64,000 nucleotides of DNA from Skeletonema tropicum (taxonomy: Eukaryota > Bacillariophyta > Thalassiosirophyceae > Thalassiosirales > Thalassiosiraceae): assembly GCA_037178625.1 (NCBI GenBank), contig CM074129.1, positions 2,046,001 through 2,110,000 on the forward strand, given 5' to 3'. Position 1 is the stretch's first letter. Each line of letters begins with the position of its first letter. Positions 33,572 to 42,681 of this stretch are shown piece after piece. The translations under genes were made by a program, and so were the position numbers. The notes below the pieces were generated by a model. The model made no database searches. It saw nothing but the letters and a program-made list of their open reading frames with translations, and was not told the origin of the DNA.

Positions 33572-34444
33572 CTATAACGTACGAGCTCGATTCTCAACTA
33601 ATTCTGCTTGACTAGAACCTCCATTGGCCTCCCACTCGCTCCAAACCTTGCACTGCTCTCTGTGCTGCGGCCAATCATCCGCTTGACACTCTTCTGAACA
33701 GTAGTGTTGTCTGCGACAATCCTCACAGCTCCACATCTTGCTGAGTTCAACCTTTCTACCAGGGACACTACAAGAATTAGAGCAGCAGCGACCGTTCTTT
33801 GGTAAATGCTTCATGGAGTTGTACATCGAATCCAAGCAAGAGCAGGGAATTCGTTTTTTCAAGTATCCAATGATCCTGCGTTTATCAGCATAAAACAACT
33901 CTTTAGATCTTGATGCATATATTTTAGGCACAGACTTTTGCAGTGTCAGAGCTACATATTGCTGAATCCAATCAGAATACCACACAGAATTCACGCAGAT
34001 GACATTGTCGTAATCTTTCGCTACAAATAGCTCAGTTCCGATGCTAACAAATGCCGATGCAATCCATTCCAATTTTGCAGCGTCTGTCACGATTTCTGGA
34101 TATTTGAATGTAGCCTCTCGGACTGCCCCCACAGTGTTAGTTTTATCATCTTCCCTGTGGAACGCTCCTAAAACATCGTTAATAAGTTTGTAGCAATCAT
34201 GATCAGCAGCATACTCAAGATGATTCCACCCATGCTTGCATTCGAACTTGAACTGCGGCCAAGAGAACGGTGCGACTGCAGAATAATTCTGGGCAAAATA
34301 TTCCTCATCAAGTTTTGCCTTCTTTGCTGCCTTCCTAGCTCTGCCTCTTGCCTTCTTACTCGACAGCATTGCTCTTCCTTTACGGCTAATATGACGCAAG
34401 CTGTATCTTGACTGTAGCAAGTCGAGGCCAAAGCAGTCAATCAT
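33572..34444 (-). CDS. MYND zinc-finger protein
   Basis: 290 aa from ATG 34444. A better start may be 34369 (MLSSKKARGRARKAAKKAK), since the same motif begins the related fragment at 42238. The body (FECKHGWNHLEYAADHDCYK, KYPEIVTDAAKLEWIASAFV, RRIIGYLKKRIPCSCLDSMY) is shared with the gene at 34709. The C-terminal MYND-type finger is CCSNSCSVPG...WSCEDCRRQHYCSEECQADDWPQHREQC. MYND fingers mediate protein contacts. Function is unknown. The last 110 residues are almost identical to the neighbouring paralog, pointing to tandem duplication or conversion. Confidence 0.8.
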   Translation of the reverse strand: MIDCFGLDLLQSRYSLRHISRKGRAMLSSKKARGRARKAAKKAKLDEEYFAQNYSAVAPFSWPQFKFECKHGWNHLEYAADHDCYKLINDVLGAFHREDDKTNTVGAVREATFKYPEIVTDAAKLEWIASAFVSIGTELFVAKDYDNVICVNSVWYSDWIQQYVALTLQKSVPKIYASRSKELFYADKRRIIGYLKKRIPCSCLDSMYNSMKHLPKNGRCCSNSCSVPGRKVELSKMWSCEDCRRQHYCSEECQADDWPQHREQCKVWSEWEANGGSSQAELVENRARTL

Positions 34445-34708
34445 GCATGATTGAAATCACTCTTCGAAATGCTCCTCTTTCTGCTGTGACAAGACGGAAT
34501 GACAGATACTCGCATCACCCACATGACACATATTGTCTTCCAATGAGGATTGGACATTGCGAAGAATAGTGAGAGTGCGGTGAAATACTGTCTGTCGTTT
34601 GGCTTTTGGAAATGATCTTCGTCTGCGCGGGAACTATATTACAATTTAGATAAGTCGAAAGTAGATGAGAAATTACGTCTTTTCATTGGAGATTGTGATG
34701 TTATCTGA

Positions 34709-36349
34709 TTATTCCACATCTCCAGTATCCTCCCACTCGCTCCAAACCTTGCACTGCTCTCTGTGCTGCGGCCAATCATCCGCTTGACACTCTTCTGAAC
34801 AGTAGTGTTGTCTGCGACAATCCTCACAGCTCCACATCTTGCTGAGTTCAACCTTTCTACCAGGGACACTACAAGAATCAGAGCAGCAGCGACCGTTCTT
34901 TGGTAAATGCTTCATGGAGTTGTACATCGAATCCAAGCAAGAGCAGGGAATTCGTTTTTTCAAGTATCCAATGATCCTGCGTTCATCAGCGTTTAACAAT
35001 TCTTGAAGTCTTGCTAGATAAATACAAGGCACAGAATTGTGCGCATACGCTACATATTGAAGAATCCAATCAGAATACCACACAGAATACGCGCAGATGA
35101 CATTGCCGTGTTCTTCCGTCAAAAATAGCTCAGTTCCTATGCTAACAAATGCCGATGCAATCCATTCCAATTTGGTAAGGTCTTTCAAGATTTCTGGATA
35201 CTTGAACGTAGTCTCATGAGCTGCATCCAAAAGGTTCTCTGCCCTGTGGAACACTCCAACAACATCTTCAATAAGTTTGTAGCAATCATGATCAGTAATA
35301 GCATATTCATCATGACTCCACCCATGCGTGCAATTGTTCTTGAACTGCTGCCAAGAGAAATCCCAATCGCCACCAAATACTCCCATCTTGAAGCCCTCTC
35401 GGATTCGCGTGAAAGGCACATCTCTCGGCAATTTTCCATCATCAATCATGCTCTTCGGAATATAGAAGGGCCATTTGTCCTTTGGGGCAGGATCCTCTCC
35501 TTCATTGTGTACCACTGCTGCAGGCTGCGTTGTAGTAGTCTCCATTGAATCATTTAGACCGCCAGCCATTTCCACGACCTCCGTCTCCTCTGGATCTTTT
35601 GGTCCAATATGCTTCCTCTGCTGTGCAACCTTCTCTTCAGCAGTCAGCTCATCGTCACCTATTTCCTCCCGCACAGTGTTACCCTTTGACTCCATCACAT
35701 CATCATCCTCCTTCGTATCCTCAGCCTTCTCAATCGAGGTCGTCACTTGGTCTCCTTCAGTCTTCTTTCCAACAACCTTCTCAATCGAGGCCGTCACTTG
35801 GCCTCCTCCAGTCTTCTCTCCAATTAGCTGTTTGAACATGGCATTGATCTGTTCCATATTCTTATCCTGCTCTTGTTTCTGTAACTTCTGTTGTTGGTCG
35901 AGGACTCGGATCTGTTTCCTTGTCTCCTCCTGCTGGCGTTCCATCTTACGATGCAAATCGTCCATGGCACGCGTCTGCTGGAGTCGCATCTGTTTCAATG
36001 TTTCTTCCAGCTGGTGATCCATCTTCCTTTCCAAATCGTTCAATCTGGAGTCAATCTTCTTCTCCTGCTCCTGTATCTCATGAATTTCCAAGTCTAACTT
36101 CTCCCGTGCTGTCTTATTCCACTCATCGACATTTGCTGTGACGTTCTTATCCAAGGGCATGTCTTCGTTAGCAAGTGCATTAAAACGATTTTTAGTGGAT
36201 ACCGCCGTAGGGGTTGTTGCTTCGGCATCAGGATTAAAACGAGCTGCAGGACGATTATCGGTGACGAATTCGCCGTCAGGATCAAAATCTGGGTGATGTC
36301 CACGGTTGTCGCGGGTTGGGTATCGGGGGGAATTGTTGGCATTGCTCAT
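34709..36349 (-). CDS. MYND zinc-finger protein with long coiled-coil N-terminus
   Basis: Start taken at MSNANNSPRYPTRDNRG (36349); the frame is open further but without ATG. 546 aa. Residues about 1-230 are unrelated to the neighbour: a disordered Asn/Asp/Pro part, then a coiled coil (EIQEQEKKIDSRLNDLERKM; LHRKMERQQEETRKQIRVLD) and duplicated IEK segments (QVTASIEKVVGKK, QVTTSIEKAEDTK). The C-terminal half is the same domain plus MYND finger as in 33572-34444. The start is only about 100 bp from the left end of the TTAA element, so the promoter or 5' end may have been altered by insertion. Confidence 0.78.
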   Translation of the reverse strand: MSNANNSPRYPTRDNRGHHPDFDPDGEFVTDNRPAARFNPDAEATTPTAVSTKNRFNALANEDMPLDKNVTANVDEWNKTAREKLDLEIHEIQEQEKKIDSRLNDLERKMDHQLEETLKQMRLQQTRAMDDLHRKMERQQEETRKQIRVLDQQQKLQKQEQDKNMEQINAMFKQLIGEKTGGGQVTASIEKVVGKKTEGDQVTTSIEKAEDTKEDDDVMESKGNTVREEIGDDELTAEEKVAQQRKHIGPKDPEETEVVEMAGGLNDSMETTTTQPAAVVHNEGEDPAPKDKWPFYIPKSMIDDGKLPRDVPFTRIREGFKMGVFGGDWDFSWQQFKNNCTHGWSHDEYAITDHDCYKLIEDVVGVFHRAENLLDAAHETTFKYPEILKDLTKLEWIASAFVSIGTELFLTEEHGNVICAYSVWYSDWILQYVAYAHNSVPCIYLARLQELLNADERRIIGYLKKRIPCSCLDSMYNSMKHLPKNGRCCSDSCSVPGRKVELSKMWSCEDCRRQHYCSEECQADDWPQHREQCKVWSEWEDTGDVE

Positions 36350-36445
36350 CGTGGATTGGTCAGTATGAATCAAGTTGTCCAAGTTACGTAGGCACTGATC
36401 AAGGTCAGTATACACATCACTTTGATGCGGATTCTCTTCCTTTAA

Positions 36446-36483
36446 GGCGGTTATGATGCTTATTTTTTTCTACTATTCCTACG
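36446..36483 (+). repeat. Left terminal inverted repeat of the TTAA element
   Basis: Matches the reverse complement of 40103-40140 with a few mismatches and a small indel in the T run. Confidence 0.88.
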
Positions 36484-36889
36484 TTGAAAGCAACTATTAG
36501 AAAGTAATCCCAATAAAGGCGTTTCATCCACCACCACTTAGATCGGCACCATGATAAAAGCAACCCCTATGGCAGCATCAGCGTACTAGCCAGCCAAGGC
36601 ATCATATTAACTCTCTTCCACTGCTGCTTAAATATCGACCCCATCTACAACGTGAATGCGCAGTTTGTGTTCGACAAGCTATCGCAGCGTCTTCTAAATT
36701 ATCCCTCCCACGATCACCTTCGAATCGGCCCGTCTCCACCGCCGTTTCCGCTGTTTGCTGCTGGACGAGTAACATAAACCACAGCATCAGCGCCATCCTC
36801 TTCGTGGAAATTGCGGAACTATATTGTGATTAAAATTCCGCCTTTTGTATTCGACAAGCGCCGCCACTCTTTTCAATCATTTCGATCAA

Positions 36890-37921
36890 ATGGAGAAGTC
36901 GTCACAAGATGGTGCAGCCGCTGATGCGGCCGCTGATGCGGCGAAAAAGCAGTCTAAAAAGAAAGTTAATATACTAGCGACAAAGCAAGCCAAGATCCAT
37001 GAAGAGTTTCAAAAATTACTTCGTACAATATTGACCAAACCGCAACTGTGGCTTAAGGAACCATTGCGATATCTCAGGAATTTTGTCCTTACGGTATCAA
37101 AGGGGAAAGATCGACACAAGTTTCCCATTGATGAGGGGGATGAGTCTCTTCCGGTCACCAAGGAAGAGGAACAATCAACAGCAATAACGAAAAATTTTAT
37201 AAAGACCTTGGCAGCAGGTAGCAATCTTCCAGAGGACACAGATCCAGTTCTCTTTGTATTATCGCGGAAGACTGGCTTCCATGACCATGTTAGTCACAGA
37301 GAGTACCAAAAACAAAAAGTGAAATTGACACACCTCACATTAGTAGATGGTGACAACAACAGAATTCATGCTCGGTTGGCAACTCATCTTGCTGACGTTG
37401 GAAGGCAATTGATCGAGGGAGACATCATCAAGCTCGGATTATTCACCCCTCTTACATATCATGTGAATGAAGGCTCTCCATTGATGCCAGCACTATTCAT
37501 CTTACAATACACTCAGGTAGGACACGCTCCAGTCCCTTTGGACACGCACCCCATGCTTTGCTGCTCTGTTGGAAATCAACCTACTGAAGAAGTGGAGCCC
37601 ATGTATAATATTCCGGATCCGCTTACTCAAGACCCGCCAGAGTGCACGTTTGAGAAACGGCTGTGCAGAAAGTTTGGTGTTAATTTCATTGGTCGGTGCA
37701 TCTGCGAAGAAATACCTGTTGAGAAGCGGAATTTGGATATAATTGCAGAAGATTGTTATCTTATCAATGCTTCCGATGGTGTCGATAAGTTACAGAACAA
37801 ATCAAAACGACTGATGCTGTATTGGTGGTATGCAACAAATATTTATTCTTTGACTGGGAAAGGGAATCGCGGTAAATTACCCGACTGCCTTGAATACGCT
37901 ATAAAGAAAAAATATCCCTGA
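36890..37921 (+). CDS. Transposon-encoded OB-fold-like protein with KGNR tail
   Basis: 343 aa from ATG 36890. The N-terminus is Ala/Lys-rich and basic (AAKKQSKKKVNILATKQAK). Residues about 140-235 read like an OB-fold nucleic-acid-binding barrel: KVKLTHLTLVDGDNNRIHAR, GRQLIEGDIIKLGLFTPLTY and PALFILQYTQVG. The C-terminus, KRLMLYWWYATNIY...GKGNRGKLPDCLEYAIKKKYP, resembles the Y-W-GKGNR-LPxC-I-YP signature of P2X7-type intracellular tails, a module also reported in mobile-element proteins. A single-strand-DNA-binding or transposition-accessory role is inference. It is convergent with the CCHC gene (90-bp gap). Confidence 0.65.
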   Translation: MEKSSQDGAAADAAADAAKKQSKKKVNILATKQAKIHEEFQKLLRTILTKPQLWLKEPLRYLRNFVLTVSKGKDRHKFPIDEGDESLPVTKEEEQSTAITKNFIKTLAAGSNLPEDTDPVLFVLSRKTGFHDHVSHREYQKQKVKLTHLTLVDGDNNRIHARLATHLADVGRQLIEGDIIKLGLFTPLTYHVNEGSPLMPALFILQYTQVGHAPVPLDTHPMLCCSVGNQPTEEVEPMYNIPDPLTQDPPECTFEKRLCRKFGVNFIGRCICEEIPVEKRNLDIIAEDCYLINASDGVDKLQNKSKRLMLYWWYATNIYSLTGKGNRGKLPDCLEYAIKKKYP

Positions 37922-38010
37922 ACAATCCTCATCCGACTGGACTGGATACAAAGAAAGTAACAAGAAAAGGAGGGCAAAATAAATCAATCACTGTATTATG
38001 AGGTTTACTT

Positions 38011-39641
38011 CTACCATTCTATCTTGGCAGTGTAGTTTTTGGCTTTCTTTGGTGGGGAGTATAGGGTATTCCAATCTATGGAATCCATCTTTCTTTTACA
38101 CTTAGGCTTCAGCACTGGACACTCCCTTGTTGCATGACCAATCTGTTCACACTTTGTGCAACGTTTTACCTTTGACTTTGTTGGTTTTGTTGTGCTTAGC
38201 TTCTCACTCTTGTGCTTCTTTTTGCAGTCTTCTTTTCCCATTCGTATGGTGTTGGTGATTTTTGCCACAAGACGTGCTTCTTTACCTGCCTCACTGCTTG
38301 AGCGCTCTTTATTTCTCTTCCGTTTCTTGCCATTTTGCATCAACCTCATCACTTCAATTTCAGTGCTCCCCAAGTTGAGTAGTCGAGACAACTCATGATG
38401 AGTTTCTTCAATTATTCCAGTTCGGCAGAAGACAAGCATGATCATGTTGCGCCAAAGATCTGTGTGCTCAAGATTGAGCCTCTTGCCCTCGGTGAATTTC
38501 GTGAGCACACCAAAGAAACCCTCGCAATCATTGCTGCATGCCATCTCTGCAATTTTGTCAATGTTTTTGGTGTTGAACCGCTTCATCAGTTCATTTTGAA
38601 TAATCCTGACACCGTCGTAAGACAACTCCATGCACCTCCCCCCAAATCGAACAGAGCACGATGCATATTCTTCTTGGATCTTGTCCTCCGGCCAGGTTGG
38701 ATTTTGATTTCTTAGCTTGGTGTAGTTGCAAACGTCCTCCCACTGGCATAAAGAGTGGTTTCCGCAATGGTGAGTAGGAATGGCCTTTATCATTCCGAGG
38801 CACCGAGCTTGGGCCCCAGCATCTGTTTTGTGACTTTTGTACCAGTTCAGGGCTTTACGTATATCACTAATGATTGCCTTTATTCTGACATTTTCAAGAA
38901 GACCCTTTCCAGCAAATGATTTATCTTTAGCTCTAATGTCAAAGATGGCATTGCTGCAATCCTTCAAGATGTGACCATTGTCTGGTACATGCTCTGCCTT
39001 TCCATCCGACGCAGGCCCTATGAATTCATTCTGTGTTGCAATGAAGTTTACAACACCTGGACAAAAATTAGTATGAGCCGTCGACCAGTATTAGAAGCAA
39101 TTGCGCTGGTCATGCAAAACGCTTACCTCGAGTATCATTGTCTGTGGTAACCTTACACAGGAAGACCGCTTCATTGTCTGGTCGTATGACACCATTCACA
39201 ACATATTTCCCCACTCTCAACATCTTTCTTTAGTTTCTTGACCCGCTCTAACTCTGTATTCAGCTTTTTTAATAGTTGCTGAGCAGCAGCAACCTGATGA
39301 AATAAATTTTTCTTTGGCATGGGGATAATATTACCATTGATCCGTTGTTCTTTCGGTGACTCCATCCTGAACTTGCTCGGCCGGAAGAATGCTGTAGATT
39401 GATAATTACGCTTTTCCAGAAGGCCATGTTTGTTATGGCTCCGTGTTGCATTGTTTACATCATCCATTTGTAGAGAGGAGTCGACCCCACAACGTACAAG
39501 CCGCTCCCTCATCTCCGATGCAGTCACCCAATACTTTCCAAATTTGTCAGGAAAAGTATGGTAGAGCAGTATAATAGCATTCATGGCTGTACTACTGAGT
39601 TTTAAGTCGTCATTTTTGGCGAAGGTCTTCGAATAAACCAT
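38011..39641 (-). CDS. Transposon-encoded CCHC zinc-knuckle protein, candidate transposase
   Basis: Parts: 39641 to about 39225, then frame +1 through MLRVGKYVVNGVIRPDNEAV to 39127, an intron (39126-39057), and 39056-38011. Features in order: a helical N-terminus (MVYSKTFAKNDDLKLSSTAM), a Lys-rich coiled coil, FIATQNEFIGPASDGKAEHV, DNGHILKDCSNAI, HHCGNHSLCQWEDVC, MACSNDCEGFFGVLTKFTEG and a C-terminal knuckle CTKCEQIGHATREC. The NHSLC...C and late ACSNDCEGFF motifs recall Kolobok/Mutator-like transposases, whose cores have spaced Asp/Glu and a GDHSxC-like loop. I cannot place the catalytic triad. A single +1 shift at 39224 separates the first part, unless translation starts at ATG 39223. Confidence 0.6.
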
Positions 39642-40102
39642 CGTGAGAACGATGCGGCAAATATTAGTCACGCTGAGGTGCCGTCGAAGTTTGGTAGAGC
39701 ATCACGAGTATCGTGGTGGAGACACGCAATCGCTGGTCGGATAGTAATGCCAACAATAAACAAGCATATCGATACTCAATCCAATGAGGAGGTCATTGGC
39801 ACGTAAACGTCGTTAATGCCCATGCACAGGGAGGTCAAGATTGGGGGAGAGATTACCGGGTGCAGTGGAGGGCGGGGGCTGCGTTGAATAGTTATAATGA
39901 TGTATCCCCAATGGCCTTGTCGAATAATATTTATTCTTTAAGGAATCGGAGGCGATTGGCTTTGCGGAAATGGCACAGGCGTGTAATTATCTTTGGCAGC
40001 GGCAGAGTTACCACTATGTAGGAGTGCAGCGGAATAACATGGTTGCCATCGTGGTTTTGAGATTTTAGAGTGGAGATGGATTTTGACTCGACTACTTATA
40101 CA

Positions 40103-40140
40103 TACGGAGGAATAGTACGAAAATAAGCATCATAACCGCC
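40103..40140 (-). repeat. Right terminal inverted repeat of the TTAA element
   Basis: Mirror of 36446-36483, followed directly by TTAA. Confidence 0.88.
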
Positions 40141-40390
40141 TTAATCGCCAACTAGCCTCGCTGACGCTCGTCTAGCCGCTGCGCGGGTTTTCTAAATAAG
40201 AGAGGAGGCACCGGCTATCTACTACGATATTGATTGTGTCTACTTATATACATAGCAGTATTCAAATAGTACGTTATGTAACACTTTAATAATTATGTAA
40301 TAAAGGTTGTACATTGCCTTCTACGAATGCTGTGTAGTGATTACTGAGACACGGTTGGGAGAATATTGATTTATGTGAGAGGGATTATCT

Positions 40391-40822
40391 ATGAAGAGGT
40401 TTAATGTGAACGTGTGGAAACGATTGAAGACAGCACGAAAATCAACTGGAGGTAAGGCTCCACGGAAACAACTCACCACAAAGGCCGCACGTAAATCTGC
40501 TCCTACAGCCGCAGGGGTCAGAAAACCTCACCGTTACCGTCCGGGAACAGTTGCTCTCCGTGAGATCCGTCGTTACCAAAAGTCCACTGATCTTCTTCTC
40601 CGAAAAGCACCCTTCCAGAGATTGGTCAGGGAGATTGCACAGGACATGAAATCAGACCTCAGGTTCCAGTCCACAGCCATTTTGGCATTGCAGGAGGCGA
40701 GTGAGGCTTATCTCATTGGCCTCTTTGAGGACACAAACTTGTGTGCAATACATGCAAAGCGTGTGACCATCATGCCAAAGGATATGCAGCTGGCTCGTCG
40801 TATAAGGGGAGAGCGTGCCTAA
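40391..40822 (+). CDS. Histone H3 variant with altered N-terminal tail
   Basis: 143 aa, single exon. From [15 protein letters not shown] onward it is clearly H3, with [30 protein letters not shown] and the end [16 protein letters not shown]. The start differs: [13 protein letters not shown] replaces MARTKQ, so the tail is eight residues longer and K4 context is lost (RLK-TAR). K9 and K27 contexts remain. GVKKPH is GVRKPH, so K36 is Arg. KLPFQR is KAPFQR. This is not a typical CenH3, whose loop 1 is longer. The gene lies 247 bp right of the TTAA element and 3' of no other histone gene. Expression is not known. Confidence 0.8.
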   Translation: MKRFNVNVWKRLKTARKSTGGKAPRKQLTTKAARKSAPTAAGVRKPHRYRPGTVALREIRRYQKSTDLLLRKAPFQRLVREIAQDMKSDLRFQSTAILALQEASEAYLIGLFEDTNLCAIHAKRVTIMPKDMQLARRIRGERA

Positions 40823-40971
40823 TATTAAAAAACTAAAATAAATAAAGACTGCCAATCAATGATTGGTGAGCGCCCTTTTTTGGGATTTATAATTCTTCAC
40901 TTTCTCTTTCTGTGAATCCACATATGAATCCGAATTACTTAAAACACATTCTTCCTTTCTGCCTCATCTTC

Positions 40972-41340
40972 TTACCTAGTAACGCAAATGTTACGGCGCT
41001 TGCTCGGTGGGGCATCTTCATTATCGGTGTCTGCATCCAGTGCTTCACGCTTCACGTTTGAGTCCGATTTGACTTCATCGTTCTCGTAGTAGACTTGCTC
41101 GCTGACCTCGACCCTGACAATATAAATGTTTTCAAACTGACCACACTTCTTTCCTCTCTTCCATTCACCGAATCCGAGTAGGTCCATTTGCCTCTTCCGT
41201 GTGGCTTCCCATTTTCGTTCAACTCTCCTTCATATACGATCTTTCCGTTCTCCCAAATACCCTTGCATACTCGCCCGTCCTTATGTGTCATCTTTCCTAT
41301 TCCATGCATCTCGTCAAATCTAAGCCAATCAAACAAAGAG
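40972..41340 (-). pseudogene. MORN-repeat gene remnant
   Basis: The piece FDEMHGIGKMTHKDGRVCKG, then EGELNENGKPHGRGKWTYSD, gives about two MORN units. The frame then slips (-1) near 41165, and GEWKRGKKCGQFENIYIV, VYYENDEVKSD and an acidic/basic tail run to 40972. Upstream the frame enters the 81-bp minisatellite and becomes repeat translation, so the 5' end is missing. MORN repeats bind membranes or scaffolds. This copy is a broken 3' fragment. Confidence 0.65.
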
Positions 41341-41715
41341 TCAATCGAAAATTCTAAAAACGGGGGGGGCAAGGGGGGTGTCCCCCCCTGAACAATCAAA
41401 TCGAAGCCAATCAAAGAAAGAGTCAATCGAAAATTCTAAAGACGGGGGGCAAGGGGGGGTGTCCCCCCCTGAACAATCAAATCGAAGCCAATCAAAGAAA
41501 GAGTCAATCGAAAATTCTAAAGACGGGGGGCAAGGGGGGGTGTCCCCCCCTGAACAATCAAATCTAAGCCAATCAAAGAAAGAGTCAATCGAAAATTCTA
41601 AACACGGGGGGGGGAAGGGGGGGTGTCCCCCCCTGAACAATCAAATCTAAGCCAATCAAAGAAAGAGTCAATCGAAAACTCTAAAAACGGGGGGGGGGGC
41701 AAGGGGTAAATCAAG
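41320..41715. repeat. 81-82-bp tandem minisatellite with G and C runs
   Basis: About four and a half units. Each holds GTCAATCGAAAATTCTAAA, a run of 6-9 G, CAA, a G run, TGT, a C run, then TGAACAATCAAATC and AAGCCAATCAAAGAAAGA. The GGGGGGG-TGT-CCCCCCC core can fold as a hairpin and the G runs could form a quadruplex. 81 is divisible by 3, so both strands show long open frames; these are not genes. Confidence 0.93.
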
Positions 41716-41870
41716 ATCAAAGAAAGAGTCGATCGAATCGAAAATGCCCGTGAAGGCCAAAGGACACGCCAAAGGGCCCGGACGGAACGACCGACCGACC
41801 GAACGACTTAGCTCCTCTCATTATTTAGATTATGGGGTTCGCCATTATCAACTGTTGTTACACGTTTCGT

Positions 41871-41965
41871 AGGTGCTCCGCCAAAATTGTCATGACATGT
41901 ACCTTGAAAAGGTGTAGCAATGACAATTTTGTTCAACGCATGAGGTGCGCCGCCAACAATGTCTT
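41871..41965. repeat. Small inverted and direct repeat
   Basis: AAAATTGTCAT and ATGACAATTTT form an 11-bp stem with about a 30-base loop. The AGGTGCTCCGCC/AGGTGCGCCGCC pair flanks it as a direct repeat. It may be a degraded mobile-element end; no partner was seen. Confidence 0.45.
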
Positions 41966-42154
41966 TGGTCGCCAAATTCACAAATGGAATTATGGCATAA
42001 ATGAACTTCATTGTTGGTGATTGTATAGGCTCTATAACCTGTTAGTATCCTCGATCTCCCTACTTCCAATCGATGCTATTGATAGATTAGATAGGAGATA
42101 AAAGATAATGATTAGAGTATTTCCGTACTCTACTTGTATCTACGTACGTGTAAT

Positions 42155-42361
42155 CTAACACTTCTCAGCCTCAGCCTCAGCCTTTGCCTCCTTTGCTGCC
42201 TTTCTAGCTTTGCCTCTGGCCTTCTTCTTCGACACCATTACTCTTTCATTTACAGAGAATATCAATGACACTAGCTGCACCTTGACTCTGGCAAATGCAA
42301 GGTCAATCATGCATGATTGAAAACACGATGCTCTTTTGAAATGCTCCCACCTCCCGCCCAA
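42155..42361 (-). pseudogene. 5' fragment of a MYND-family gene
   Basis: MVSKKKARGKARKAAKEAK (from 42238) matches the N-terminus of the 33572-34444 MYND protein. The upstream DNA, including ATGCATGATTGA and GAAATGCTCC, matches the region 5' of that gene. After about 27 codons it ends in a stop with no MYND domain. It is a truncated third copy that kept promoter-proximal sequence. Confidence 0.7.
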
Positions 42362-42681
42362 CCACCCTCTTATCCTACTGTGACATAACGTGGTGACATA
42401 TTCCTATCACACAAGTGACACACAAATCTCAATCATCGAAAAATCGAAAGTGATCGATCAGCAAAGATCATGAAAAATCATCGCTGTAGTCCAGTACTGC
42501 AGATTTCTCCCTAGTAAAACAACGGCAACTAAGCTACCGTATCACAATCACTGCGTGGCATAGAAGAATAGCACTTACATAATAATTCGGCCCTGACTAT
42601 CCAATTGCCGCTAAGATACAACAAAAATAGTAGAAGTTCATCAAAAAAATAAATATATTACAAAACAATAAACTCAAAAAA
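42362..42681. other. Intergenic, RPT3 upstream region
   Basis: 320 bp. Includes the homologous upstream part of the MYND fragment and an A-rich leader before ATG 42682. No other element seen. Confidence 0.5.

Larger units (their letters stand above)
36446..40140. mobile_element. TTAA-flanked DNA transposon with two convergent genes
   Basis: 3,695 bp. The left end GGCGGTTATGATGCTTATTT (36446) is mirrored at the right end (AAATAAGCATCATAACCGCC, ending 40140). Identity continues imperfectly to about 38 bp (TACTATTCCT). TTAA lies at 36442-36445 and 40141-40144, the target duplication of Kolobok and piggyBac types; 5'-GG ends fit Kolobok. It carries an OB-fold-like gene on plus (36890-37921) and a CCHC-knuckle gene on minus (39641-38011), tail to tail. 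Superfamily assignment is tentative. Confidence 0.85.

Noticed and set aside
40391..40822. Centromeric H3 (CenH3)
   Set aside because: The core is close to canonical H3 and loop 1 has no insertion, so a CenH3 call is not supported despite the nearby satellite.
41378..41650. ORFs on both strands with repeats such as FDWLRFDCSGGD
   Set aside because: They arise from the 81-bp minisatellite, which is divisible by three and so leaves frames open on both strands.
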